Origin: Mannheimia varigena
Lineage (GTDB): Bacteria > Pseudomonadota > Gammaproteobacteria > Enterobacterales > Pasteurellaceae
Assembly: GCF_013377235.1 (NCBI RefSeq)
Contig: NZ_CP016226.1
Location: 930,001-994,000, forward strand
DNA length: 64,000 bases
Direction of reading: 5' to 3'
Made by a program: the position numbers and the translations under genes. Positions 1 through 8,011 of the stretch are shown here, one piece after another. The first letter of the stretch is position 1. Each line of letters begins with the position of its first letter. The notes beneath the pieces are model-generated. The model was not told the DNA's origin. It did not search any database and saw only the letters and a program-made list of their open reading frames with translations.

Positions 1-282
1 GTGATAGCTAATACCGTGAGCCTCCACGAGTGAAATGAAATCACACTGCGTATAGCGTGAGAGTGCCGATTTTACAAAATGGCGGTTTTGGCTGAGGTAG
101 TTGTTCGCCCCCACCTCCAAATTGGTGAAATTACAAAAGCCTCCGCCAGACATTAAAATCTTGCGTCCGATTTTTTTGCCGCTATCGAGCACCACCACTT
201 TTTTGCCGGCTTGCCCGAGTTGGGCAGCACAAAATAGCCCTGCCGCTCCGGCTCCGATAATCACTACATCAAATTTTTGCAT
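1..282 (-). CDS. YhiN/HI0933-family flavoprotein, N-terminal part only
   Basis: Partial gene: the start ATG is at 282 and the frame stays open to base 1, giving the first 94 residues of a protein usually near 400. The N-terminus carries a dinucleotide-binding Rossmann motif (VVIIGAGAAGL, about residues 6-16) and the family's GRKILMSGGGFCNFTN stretch near residues 45-60. This matches the NAD(P)/FAD-dependent oxidoreductases of the YhiN/HI0933 family. The substrate of this family is not established. The ATG overlaps the stop codon of the upstream ychN-like gene (TAATG), so the two are probably translationally coupled. Confidence 0.85.
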   Translation of the reverse strand, partial: MQKFDVVIIGAGAAGLFCAAQLGQAGKKVVVLDSGKKIGRKILMSGGGFCNFTNLEVGANNYLSQNRHFVKSALSRYTQCDFISLVEAHGISYH

Positions 283-650
283 TAGAAATTGAGTACCTTG
301 TCTGCGTCTATCGTCCAATCTGCCAATTCGCTCAATGTGCCAATCTCCACCCCTTCCGCCAGCGGCAATTCGGTAATGCCTCGGGCGTTGGTGCAGGTTT
401 TGCAAAGCTTCACCGTCGCCCCTTGAGCGGTGAGAATTTCCAACATCTGTTGAAGATGATACCCCTCCGCCGGATTTTGTTTCGCCAGCCCTGCAGTAAC
501 AGCATCTGACATTAAAAACAGTTTGATTTCCACCTTGGCGTTGTGCTGATCTTGCAGCTGCAACGCGAGGCGTAAACCACTGAAGAACGTTTCATTGCCG
601 TATGGAGCGGAGTTGATGATAAATAAGAATTTTTGAACTGAATTTGACAT
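282..650 (-). CDS. ychN: DsrE/F-family protein YchN
   Basis: Protein of 122 residues with strong similarity to E. coli YchN, including the segments FLMSDAVTAGL, EGYHLQQMLEILTAQ, KLCKTCTNARGI and EGVEIGTLSELA. YchN is a small hexameric cytoplasmic DsrE/TusD-like protein with conserved cysteines (here in LCKTC); a sulfur-relay role is suspected for the family but not proven. I chose the ATG at 650 rather than an upstream in-frame ATG because GAGGT lies just before it and because the E. coli protein begins at this point. It is followed by the overlapping flavoprotein gene and is separated from the upstream permease by a terminator. Confidence 0.85.
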   Translation of the reverse strand: MSNSVQKFLFIINSAPYGNETFFSGLRLALQLQDQHNAKVEIKLFLMSDAVTAGLAKQNPAEGYHLQQMLEILTAQGATVKLCKTCTNARGITELPLAEGVEIGTLSELADWTIDADKVLNF

Positions 651-685
651 TTTTACCTCGGAATACACGAAACACATAGATAATG

Positions 686-712
686 AAAAAATCCCTCTCA
701 CGAATGAGAGGG
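686..712 (-). terminator. Rho-independent terminator after the purine permease
   Basis: Perfect 8-bp stem (693-700 with 705-712, CCCTCTCA/TGAGAGGG) with a 4-nt loop. On the minus strand it is followed by six T residues. It ends the permease transcript and lies in front of ychN. Confidence 0.85.
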
Positions 713-719
713 AAACCAA

Positions 720-2021
720 TTAGTGAGCATCTGCCCAAATAAATTTAATCATAAAGAGTAATGAAACCACCAGCACTGATGGATTGATCTCTTTCCAACG
801 ACCGGTAAAGGCTTTCATTACGCAGTAGGTGATAAAGCCGAATGCGATCCCTTCCGTGATGGAGTAGGTAAATGGCATCATTACCGTAGTGATAAACGCC
901 GGGGTTGCTTCGGTTAAGTCGTCCCATTTTACTTCAATAAGGCTAGACGCCATTAAAATTCCCACGAACACCAATGCCCCTGCGGTTGCATACGCCGGCA
1001 CTAAGCCTGCTAATGGCGAGAAGAAAATCGTTAAGAGGAACAATACGCCCACGACAACTGCTGTTAAACCGGTTCTGCCGCCAACGGAGACGCCAGAACC
1101 ACTTTCGATGTAGGTTGAAATGGCGGAAGTTCCCATATAAGTCCCTGCCATTGCAGCGGTGCTATCTACCAATAATGCTTGTTTCATTTTCGGGAAGCGA
1201 CCTTGTTCGTCCGCAAAACCGGCTTTGGTGGTCACAGCAATTAACGTGCCTGATGAGTCGAACAAGTTCACCAACATAAAGGAGAAAATAATACCGAGCA
1301 AGGCAACGTCAAACGCCCCGGCGATATCCACTTGCCCCACAACCGCATCTAAACTTGGCGGCATTGAGATAACACCGCTGAATTTTACGTCTGGGTCAAA
1401 AATTAATGCTAGTCCGGTGACTACCACAATCGACACCAATACGCCCGAGTGAACGCCTTTTGCCGCTAGCATTACGATGATGAAGAAACCTAAAATGCCC
1501 ATTAACACTTTCGGGTCGTGCAAATTGCCTAATGCGACTAAGGTTGCCGGGTTTGCTACCACTAAGCCCATATTTTTAAAGCCGATTAACGCAATGAATA
1601 AACCGATGCCAGCCCCGATACCCACACGTAAACCGAGCGGAATCGCTGACATAAACCAGTAGCGAACTTGCAACACGGTTAACAGGAATAAACCCACCGA
1701 GCCCAAGAAAATCGCACCCATACCCACTTGCCACGAGTAGCCGAGTTTTTGCACCACGACGAAAGCAAAGAAAGCGTTCAAGCCCATTGCCGGAGCAAGT
1801 GCGATTGGCAAGTTACTGAACAAGCCCATTGCGATGGTGCCGAATGCGGCAATTAAACAGGTGGTGACGAAAACCACTTGAGTGTCCATTCCTGCCACGC
1901 CAAGAATCGACGGGTTAACGAACACGATATAAACCATTGTGAAAAAGGTGGTAATGCCCGCTACGATTTCGGTTTTTGCATTACTGCCTTTCGCTTTAAG
2001 CTGAAATAATTTTTCTAACAT
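720..2021 (-). CDS. NCS2/AzgA-family purine (adenine/guanine/hypoxanthine) permease
   Basis: A 433-residue inner-membrane protein with about 12-14 hydrophobic segments. Its N-terminus (EIVAGITTFFTMVYIVFVNP) and the APAMGLNAFF motif near residue 75 are hallmarks of AzgA-type purine:H+ symporters such as E. coli GhxP, GhxQ, AdeP and AdeQ. It imports purine bases for salvage; which base cannot be decided from sequence. The motif TAAMAGTYMGTSAISTYIES also fits the family. It stands alone, with terminators on both sides (2059-2091 upstream, 686-712 downstream). I saw no purine riboswitch in the short leader. Confidence 0.9.
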   Translation of the reverse strand: MLEKLFQLKAKGSNAKTEIVAGITTFFTMVYIVFVNPSILGVAGMDTQVVFVTTCLIAAFGTIAMGLFSNLPIALAPAMGLNAFFAFVVVQKLGYSWQVGMGAIFLGSVGLFLLTVLQVRYWFMSAIPLGLRVGIGAGIGLFIALIGFKNMGLVVANPATLVALGNLHDPKVLMGILGFFIIVMLAAKGVHSGVLVSIVVVTGLALIFDPDVKFSGVISMPPSLDAVVGQVDIAGAFDVALLGIIFSFMLVNLFDSSGTLIAVTTKAGFADEQGRFPKMKQALLVDSTAAMAGTYMGTSAISTYIESGSGVSVGGRTGLTAVVVGVLFLLTIFFSPLAGLVPAYATAGALVFVGILMASSLIEVKWDDLTEATPAFITTVMMPFTYSITEGIAFGFITYCVMKAFTGRWKEINPSVLVVSLLFMIKFIWADAH

Positions 2022-2058
2022 AAGACCTTCGGAACTTAATGAAATTGAGAGAAATAAG

Positions 2059-2091
2059 AACGCCCAAGCAATTTTTCATTGCTCGGGCGTT
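2059..2091 (-). terminator. Strong hairpin between usg and the purine permease
   Basis: Thirteen-bp stem (2059-2071 with 2079-2091, one G:U-type mismatch) with a short loop, followed on the minus strand by a moderately T-rich stretch. It probably ends the usg transcript. It lies 38 bp before the permease start, so an attenuator role is also possible. Confidence 0.65.
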
Positions 2092-2128
2092 GACGATTTT
2101 TACCACGAAACGAGGCGTTTAGCAAGCG

Positions 2129-3115
2129 TTAATACTCTAAAACCAGCTCCAATAATTCCACCGCTAAAAACGCAAGGCTGAAACGTTGCTCGTCTGCGAC
2201 TGTCCAGAACTGGATTTCCTGTTCCGATTTCGCCAGTAACTGACTGATTTCTAACGCATTTTCTTCTTCATTTTCGCCATTTTTCACTGCCGTGATCACG
2301 GTTTCTTCGTTGAAATTGATCCAATTTGCCGCTTTCCACGCTTCACTTAACTGCTCGGCATCTAATTGATATTCAGACTGCACCGACACCATTTGCGACA
2401 CGCCATAAAACACCGGCACTTGCACGGCGTGGAAGGTGGTACAAGCGGTCAAATTTGGTAACACTTTTGCAAGTTGTAACTCAAAGGCTTTGGAGAACGG
2501 TAAATTTTTCTCTTCGCCCTGCACATTCGCCAGCACCACATCAAAGGCAATTCGCTCGGAATTTTCATCAAACGGAATACCGTTGAGCAAGCGTGCGGTT
2601 TGCCCTGCCAGCTCTTTCACTTTTTCATCGCCAAAATAAGCAGACGGTAAAAGTGAAGTCACGAATACTTGGTTTAACGGCTGAGCCAGCAAAGGTTTTA
2701 ACGCTAACGCCAGTTGCGACACTTGCGGATTTGCTAATGCAACAATATTTCGCTCACGCAGATTGGCGACATTTTCATCATTCACGCTTGGCACAATCAC
2801 CGGCACATCGCCGATTAACGCAGTAATACCGTATAAATCCAAAATCACACAACCGGCTTTCACGGCTTCCGCCAGCAATTCCGCTTGAGCCATTTTACCA
2901 GCGAAGAAAACGTGGCTAAACTCCGCCCAGTCCACTTCGTCTAACGCAAATTGCTCCACCGCTTTCGGCCCGAAACGTAAATTCTGCTCTTCACCAAACG
3001 GCTCTAATTCCACCGCTGAAATTTTCTCAATGGCGATATTTTTATGTTCTAACGCCTCCAACAATTTCTCCGCAAGGGCAAAATTGCTGGCAATGGCTAA
3101 ATGGATAGTTGACAC
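2129..3115 (-). CDS. usg: Usg-1: aspartate-semialdehyde dehydrogenase-like protein
   Basis: Protein of 328 residues related to aspartate-semialdehyde dehydrogenase (N-terminal NAD(P)-binding fold, then a dimerisation domain with GIPFDENSERIAFDV and a VPVFYG segment). The catalytic Cys region of true Asd enzymes reads ALANPQVSQLALAL here (about residues 125-140), with no cysteine. It is therefore the Usg-1 paralogue and probably lacks dehydrogenase activity; its function is unknown. I chose a GTG start at 3115 because AAGGAG lies five bases before it and the fold begins there (STIHLAIAS). An earlier ATG at 3202 would add 29 unrelated residues. E. coli usg lies in a pdxB-usg-truA neighbourhood; here it is isolated. 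Confidence 0.85.
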   Translation of the reverse strand: MSTIHLAIASNFALAEKLLEALEHKNIAIEKISAVELEPFGEEQNLRFGPKAVEQFALDEVDWAEFSHVFFAGKMAQAELLAEAVKAGCVILDLYGITALIGDVPVIVPSVNDENVANLRERNIVALANPQVSQLALALKPLLAQPLNQVFVTSLLPSAYFGDEKVKELAGQTARLLNGIPFDENSERIAFDVVLANVQGEEKNLPFSKAFELQLAKVLPNLTACTTFHAVQVPVFYGVSQMVSVQSEYQLDAEQLSEAWKAANWINFNEETVITAVKNGENEEENALEISQLLAKSEQEIQFWTVADEQRFSLAFLAVELLELVLEY

Positions 3116-3298
3116 ATATTCTCCTTTCTCATCATTTTCGTTGCAGAAATTATAGTGCAATTTACCTTCCTTCGCTATTCTGAATAGCAACGGCAATATC
3201 ATACCTACAACGAGTTAATTGTAAATTTTTAACAAAAAAACACCGCTTGTTTTCCGACTGATTTACTTTTCAAATGTTTGGATTTTTGATATAGTTCA

Positions 3299-3329
3299 TA
3301 CTTTGGAAAGTAGCTTCTCATTCTCATTA
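3299..3329. promoter_or_regulatory. Possible Fur-box-like and dyad sequences upstream of ybfE-fldA-fur
   Basis: On the minus strand 3316-3329 reads AATGAGAATGAGAA, two direct GATAAT-like hexamers as found in many Fur operators. Just before it is the dyad TACTTTGGAAAGTA (3299-3312). Iron control of fldA-fur is known in enteric bacteria, so the position is sensible, but the match is only partial. I found no LexA box (CTG-N10-CAG), although E. coli ybfE is LexA-regulated. Confidence 0.3.
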
Positions 3330-3373
3330 AAATGGAAAGTGAATGGAAGTCAAAAAGCCCGATATGTAAAGAA

Positions 3374-3649
3374 ATGGCAAAACAAGATTCAGATTGTATC
3401 ACATTAGATCTGTTTGCGACTGTACCAAAAGTTGGGCGTCCTCGCACTAACCCTCTTAATAGAGAACAACAAATTCGAATCAATAAACGTAATCAGCTAA
3501 AACGAGATAAATCGTCGGGCTTAAAACGAGTTGAACTCAAATTGCATTCGGATTTAGTCAAACTTTTAGAGGAACAGGCAGCCGAACAAGGTGTTTCACG
3601 CGGGCAGTTGATTGAAATAATTCTAAATAATTATATCAAAAATAGGTAG
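3374..3649 (+). CDS. ybfE: YbfE-like protein (LexA-regulated, CopG/RHH-like)
   Basis: Small basic protein of 91 residues. It matches E. coli YbfE throughout, including LDLFATVPKVGRPRTNPLN, QIRINKRNQLKRDK and GLKRVELKLHSDLVKLLEEQA. The C-terminal half resembles a ribbon-helix-helix (CopG-type) DNA-binding fold, so a regulatory role is likely but unproven. I chose ATG 3374 (MAKQDSD) because it aligns with the E. coli start; the in-frame ATG at 3332 lacks a ribosome site. The order ybfE-fldA-fur is the same as in E. coli, and fldA begins 5 bases after its stop. Confidence 0.85.
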   Translation: MAKQDSDCITLDLFATVPKVGRPRTNPLNREQQIRINKRNQLKRDKSSGLKRVELKLHSDLVKLLEEQAAEQGVSRGQLIEIILNNYIKNR

Positions 3650-3654
3650 TAGTA

Positions 3655-4179
3655 ATGGCAGTTGTAGGTTTATTTTACGGTAGTGATACCGGCAATACAG
3701 AAAATATTTCTAAAATGATTCAGAAAAATTTAGGTGCTGAATTAATTGATATTCGTGATATTGCTAAAAGTACGAAAGAAGATATTGAGGCATACGATTT
3801 TCTAATGTTTGGTATTCCAACTTGGTATTACGGCGAATCTCAAGCCGACTGGGACGATTTTATGCCAACATTAAAGGAAATTGATTTTAACGGTAAAGTG
3901 GTAGCCATTTTTGGCTGTGGCGATCAAGAAGATTACGCAGAATATTTCTGTGATGCAATGGGCACTGTACGTGATATTGTTGAACCAAATGGTGCGGTAA
4001 TTGTTGGGCATTGGCCAACTGAAGGTTATAACTTTGAAGTTTCACAAGCTTTAGTTGATGATGCAACTTTTGTCGGTCTTTGCATTGATGAAGATAGACA
4101 ACCGGAATTAACCACTGAGCGTGTTAATAAATGGTGTGCACAGTTAAAAGAAGAAATGTGTTTAGACCAACTTGCATAA
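3655..4179 (+). CDS. fldA: Flavodoxin I
   Basis: Acidic 174-residue FMN electron carrier. The phosphate-binding loop GSDTGNTE spans about residues 9-16, and FGIPTWYYGESQADWDDF near residue 52 provides the aromatic residue stacking on FMN. Further on, IFGCGDQEDYAEYFCDAMG is characteristic of long-chain flavodoxins. It donates low-potential electrons to radical-SAM and other reductive enzymes and replaces ferredoxin when iron is short. It is co-oriented with fur 31 bases downstream, a conserved enterobacterial and Pasteurellaceae pairing that links flavodoxin to iron status. Confidence 0.97.
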   Translation: MAVVGLFYGSDTGNTENISKMIQKNLGAELIDIRDIAKSTKEDIEAYDFLMFGIPTWYYGESQADWDDFMPTLKEIDFNGKVVAIFGCGDQEDYAEYFCDAMGTVRDIVEPNGAVIVGHWPTEGYNFEVSQALVDDATFVGLCIDEDRQPELTTERVNKWCAQLKEEMCLDQLA

Positions 4180-4210
4180 GGTTTTAAGTAAAGATAATTA
4201 GGTGGCAGAT

Positions 4211-4651
4211 ATGTCTGAAGCAAATATTAAACGTTTAAAAGAGGTGGGTTTAAAAGTTACCGAGCCTCGTTTAACCATTCTTGCATTAATGCAAGACATT
4301 CGTGATGAAATGCAACATTTTGCAGCGGAAGATATTTATAAGATTCTGTTAGAAAAAGGTTCAGATATTGGTTTGGCAACTGTTTACCGTGTATTAAACC
4401 AATTTGAAGAAGCGGGCATTTTAACTCGCCATAATTTCGATGCAAACAAAGCGGTATTTGAATTAAATATGAACCACGAACACGATCACATCATCTGTAT
4501 GGATTGCGGTAAAGTATTTGAATTTAAAGATCCGGATATGGAACGCCGCCAACGTGAAATCAGTGAAAAGCACGGAATGGAACTAACTAACCACAGTTTA
4601 TATCTCTACGGTAAATGTAGCAATTTAACCAATTGTGATGAGAAAAAATAA
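4211..4651 (+). CDS. fur: Ferric uptake regulator Fur
   Basis: Protein of 146 residues with an N-terminal winged helix (recognition region GLATVYRVLNQFEEAG, about residues 54-70) and a C-terminal metal-binding and dimerisation domain. Metal ligands are visible in the MNHEHDHIICMDCGK stretch (His89, His91, His93, Cys96, Cys99). It represses iron-acquisition genes when Fe2+ is bound. I chose ATG 4211: AGGTGG lies five bases upstream and the protein then begins MSEANIKRLK like its relatives; the in-frame GTG at 4202 has no ribosome site. A strong terminator follows. Confidence 0.97.
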   Translation: MSEANIKRLKEVGLKVTEPRLTILALMQDIRDEMQHFAAEDIYKILLEKGSDIGLATVYRVLNQFEEAGILTRHNFDANKAVFELNMNHEHDHIICMDCGKVFEFKDPDMERRQREISEKHGMELTNHSLYLYGKCSNLTNCDEKK

Positions 4652-4678
4652 GATCGCTTATTTAACTTAATTATCTAT

Positions 4679-4711
4679 TACCGAAGCCCCTTTTTTAGGG
4701 TCTTCGGTATT
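4679..4711 (+). terminator. Terminator after fur
   Basis: Eight-bp outer stem TACCGAAG/CTTCGGTA (4679-4686 with 4702-4709), extended inside by a CCC/GGG pairing around a T-rich loop and followed by TTGTT. It separates fur from letB. Confidence 0.75.
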
Positions 4712-4740
4712 GTTCTATATAGGTTTCGCTAATTAATATT

Positions 4741-7404
4741 ATGATGGAAGAACAGACACAACCTGTAGTGGATGCCCAAATTAGGCAACCTCGCAAAATA
4801 TCGCCTTTTTGGCTCTTGCCAATTGTTGCTTTTATTATTGGGGCTTTACTTTTTTTCCAAATATTAAAAGAACAAGGCGAAACAATCTCGATCCGATTTG
4901 CTAAAGGCGATGGTATTGTTGCAGGAAAAACGATCGTTCGTTATCAAGGCTTAGAAATCGGGCGAGTAAAACGTGTTTACTTTGTTGATAATTTAAGAGA
5001 AGTTGAAGTTTTAGCTGAAATCAATTCTGAGGCGAGAAGCTTATTACGCCAAGATACTAAATTCTGGCTAGTTCAACCTACCGCCTCATTAGCTGGGGTT
5101 TCTGGGTTAGATGCAATTGTTTCGGGTAACTATATTACACTCTTACCTGGTGAGGGAGAGTCTGCTGATGAATTTATTGCAGAAGAAGATCCACCTGCCG
5201 TCCCAGTAAGCGATGGTGATTTACTCATTCATTTAGTTTCTGATGACATCGGATCAATTAACGTTGGAGCAAGCGTTTATTACCGCAAGGTAGCTGTAGG
5301 CAATATCGCTGATTATCGTTTTACCAAAGATCAGAAAAAAATTGAAATTGATGTCATTATTCAGAAAAAATATGCCAATTTAGTCAAAAAAGAGAGTCGA
5401 TTTTGGAATATTAGCGGCATTAGTGCAGATCTTAATTTACAAGGCATAAAAGTTAATATAGAAAGTCTTGCCTCTGTAGTGCAAGGAGCTGTTGCGTTCG
5501 ATTCGCCTGATAATATGGAAGTAGCCGAGCAAGGGCAAAAATTTGAGTTGTATCCTGATTTAAAATCAGCAAAACGTGGTATTGAAATCCAGGTTAAAGT
5601 ACCCCTTTCGCCTAATTTGAAAGTAAATGAAACCTCTGTTTTTTATCAACGCACACAAATTGGAACACTTTCTCAGCTAAAATTACCTGAAGTAGTTGAT
5701 AACGACTTACCAAAGCAAAATTTAGAGCAAGATAAATTAATTGATGGGATTTTATTAATTGACCCAGGTTACGAGAATTTGCTCCGTTCACAAACTAGAA
5801 TTTTGTTGAAAGAACCGAAACTCTCACTAAATACCGAGCAACTGTCTAAAGTTGGTGAGCTTCTGCGTGGTATTTATTTTGATGTTCAACCTGGCGAAGG
5901 AGAACCTCAATCTGAGTTTATTGTACAAAATGAAGCAGATTACCTATTAAACTTACCTAATCTATTAAATTTCAGTCTCACTGCCCCGCAAGCCTATGGG
6001 GTTGATGTAAATCAAGGCATTTACTATAGCGATGTACAAATTGGCGAAATTGTTAAGCGATCATTAGATTTAGATAATATCCGTTTTGATGCCATTATTT
6101 ACCCGTCTTATCGTAATTTAATTGGTGGTAACAGTAAATTTGTTGCCATTTCCAATCTGGATATGTCCGTCGGTTTAGATGGCTTACGAATACACGCAGG
6201 CTCTCCGTCTGATTGGTTAAAAGGCGGTGTTCGCCTAATTAACGGTAAGAGCGAAGGGGCTCCTAAAAAGCAGTATCCGCTATATAAAGATGTAGAAAGC
6301 GCGAAATCTGGCGTCTCTACATTAAGTAAGAAAGCGACTGTTACGCTTTCTGCCGAGTCATTATCAGGTATTAGCGAAGGTTCCGTCGTACTCTATCGAG
6401 ACTTTCAAGTTGGCGAAGTTTTAAGAGTAACACCTAAGCAAAATCGCTTTGATGTTGAGCTCTTTATTCAACCTAATTATCACCACTTATTAACTAATAC
6501 AAGCCGTTTCTGGATTGAACCTGCAACCAATGTTGATGTTTCATTAAAAGGCGTAAACATCACTACCGCACCGTTAATGCGAACCTTAAAAGGGGCAATT
6601 AGCTTTGATAACGGCGGTTCAAAAGGCAATAAAACCCTTTATACCACAAAAGAAAGAGCAACTTCAGGTAATACTTATATTACTCTTATTGCCAAAGATG
6701 GCAGCAAACTTAGCGAAGGTATGGATATTAAATATATGGGCTTAACGGTCGGTAAAATTGAAAAGCTAGAATTGCAAAATGCAAAAAAACAGATAAAAGC
6801 GACCGCTTACATTCAAGGCAAATATTATCCATCTATTGCGAAAGCTGGGACAAAATTTAGTGTGATTTCGCCTGAAATTAGCACGGCTGGTTTTAAAAAC
6901 TTAGATGCTGCATTGCAAAACTATATTACCGTTGATGCAGGTTCTGGCAAAGCCCAAAACTATTTTGAGTTATCACAAACCGATACGGTAAAAACTACTT
7001 ATGCAAACGGCTTCCCAATTATTGTGGAAACTACCAACGCCAACGGTATTCAGCCAGAAGCCCCTGTGCTTTATCGTGGAATGCAAGTCGGTATTGTGAG
7101 CCACTTAAGTTTAAGCGAACTGAATGACAGAGTGTTAATTCATCTTAAAATTAATAATAAATATAAACACTTAGTCAGAACTAATACTCAGTTCTGGCAG
7201 GCTTCAGGCTATACAATGGATATCAACCTACAAGGTGTAAGTATGAACTCAGGCACAATGTCGCAATTATTAAATGGCGGTATTGAGTTCTCTACTCCTT
7301 ATACAAAAGTGGTAAAACCTCAAGCTCAAGCCAATAGAAGATTTTTCTTACAACGCAAACTTCCTGAAGATGCCCCAGCGTGGGAGCAAGGAATTGCAGA
7401 ATAA
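4741..7404 (+). CDS. letB: LetB (YebT)-type seven-domain MCE lipid-transport protein
   Basis: An 887-residue periplasm-spanning protein. One membrane helix near residues 20-42 (FWLLPIVAFIIGALLFF) anchors it in the inner membrane. Seven MCE domains follow, each recognisable by a variant of V.Y.G..IG.V: VRYQGLEIGRV, VYYRKVAVGNI, VFYQRTQIGTL, IYYSDVQIGEI, VLYRDFQVGEV, IKYMGLTVGKI and VLYRGMQVGIV. Seven domains and about 880 residues fit LetB rather than three-domain PqiB. LetB rings stack into a tunnel thought to move lipids between inner and outer membranes. Its usual partner letA (PqiA-like) is not adjacent; fur is upstream and luxS begins 17 bases downstream. Confidence 0.93.
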   Translation: MMEEQTQPVVDAQIRQPRKISPFWLLPIVAFIIGALLFFQILKEQGETISIRFAKGDGIVAGKTIVRYQGLEIGRVKRVYFVDNLREVEVLAEINSEARSLLRQDTKFWLVQPTASLAGVSGLDAIVSGNYITLLPGEGESADEFIAEEDPPAVPVSDGDLLIHLVSDDIGSINVGASVYYRKVAVGNIADYRFTKDQKKIEIDVIIQKKYANLVKKESRFWNISGISADLNLQGIKVNIESLASVVQGAVAFDSPDNMEVAEQGQKFELYPDLKSAKRGIEIQVKVPLSPNLKVNETSVFYQRTQIGTLSQLKLPEVVDNDLPKQNLEQDKLIDGILLIDPGYENLLRSQTRILLKEPKLSLNTEQLSKVGELLRGIYFDVQPGEGEPQSEFIVQNEADYLLNLPNLLNFSLTAPQAYGVDVNQGIYYSDVQIGEIVKRSLDLDNIRFDAIIYPSYRNLIGGNSKFVAISNLDMSVGLDGLRIHAGSPSDWLKGGVRLINGKSEGAPKKQYPLYKDVESAKSGVSTLSKKATVTLSAESLSGISEGSVVLYRDFQVGEVLRVTPKQNRFDVELFIQPNYHHLLTNTSRFWIEPATNVDVSLKGVNITTAPLMRTLKGAISFDNGGSKGNKTLYTTKERATSGNTYITLIAKDGSKLSEGMDIKYMGLTVGKIEKLELQNAKKQIKATAYIQGKYYPSIAKAGTKFSVISPEISTAGFKNLDAALQNYITVDAGSGKAQNYFELSQTDTVKTTYANGFPIIVETTNANGIQPEAPVLYRGMQVGIVSHLSLSELNDRVLIHLKINNKYKHLVRTNTQFWQASGYTMDINLQGVSMNSGTMSQLLNGGIEFSTPYTKVVKPQAQANRRFFLQRKLPEDAPAWEQGIAE

Positions 7405-7421
7405 TATGATGGAGTAAAAAA

Positions 7422-7931
7422 ATGCCTTTATTAGATAGTTTTAAAGTAGATCATACTAAAATGAACGCCCCAGCAGTGCGTGTGGCAAAAACAATGACAA
7501 CGCCAAAAGGCGATACGATTACTGTATTCGATTTACGTTTTTGTCGTCCGAATATTGATATTCTTCCTGCGCGTGGTATTCATACGATGGAACACCTTTT
7601 TGCAGGCTTTATGCGTGATCACCTAAACAGTGAAACAGTAGAAATCATTGATATTTCGCCAATGGGTTGTCGCACAGGTTTTTATATGTCGCTCATCGGC
7701 ACACCATCTGCACAAGAAGTGGCAGATGCGTGGACAGCTTCTATGGAAGATGCGTTAAATAAAATCCCAGAGGTATCTGCCATTCCAGAACTTAATGAAT
7801 ACCAATGCGGATCTTACAAAGAGCATTCATTAGAAGAAGCTCACAAAATTGCCCGTGATGTGTTAAGTGCTGGCATCGGCATTAACCGTAATGAAGATTT
7901 AGCATTAGACGAGAAATTATTAAATCCATAA
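7422..7931 (+). CDS. luxS: S-ribosylhomocysteine lyase LuxS
   Basis: Protein of 169 residues, the normal length. The zinc site HTMEH is at residues 54-58, with the third ligand Cys129 in NEYQCGS, and the catalytic cysteine is Cys83 in PMGCRTGF. It cleaves S-ribosylhomocysteine to homocysteine and DPD, the precursor of autoinducer-2, as part of the activated methyl cycle. It begins 17 bases after letB with an acceptable ribosome site (GGAG). The downstream palindrome at 7961 probably terminates it. Confidence 0.98.
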   Translation: MPLLDSFKVDHTKMNAPAVRVAKTMTTPKGDTITVFDLRFCRPNIDILPARGIHTMEHLFAGFMRDHLNSETVEIIDISPMGCRTGFYMSLIGTPSAQEVADAWTASMEDALNKIPEVSAIPELNEYQCGSYKEHSLEEAHKIARDVLSAGIGINRNEDLALDEKLLNP

Positions 7932-7960
7932 TTTAGATTTTTCCAAAATCGTCATTCTTC

Positions 7961-7990
7961 GGGGCAAATTGCAATTTGCCCCTACTTTTT
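7961..7990 (+). terminator. Perfect palindrome acting as luxS terminator (repeat family member)
   Basis: A 22-bp perfect palindrome at 7961-7982 (half-site GGGGCAAATTG) followed by TACTTTTT. The identical 22 bp recurs at 49247-49268 and a related form is at 21026-21044, so this is a dispersed palindromic repeat placed where a terminator would be expected. Confidence 0.7.
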
Positions 7991-8011
7991 ATATTCGGAA
8001 ATCATTAATTT

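Noticed and set aside
2022..2128. Purine riboswitch or PurR box before the purine permease
   Set aside because: The leader is only about 100 bp and is occupied by a terminator hairpin; the ACGAAACGAGGCGTTT segment matches the PurR consensus poorly.
3250..3373. LexA (SOS) box before ybfE
   Set aside because: E. coli ybfE is LexA-regulated, but no CTG-N10-CAG palindrome is present here.
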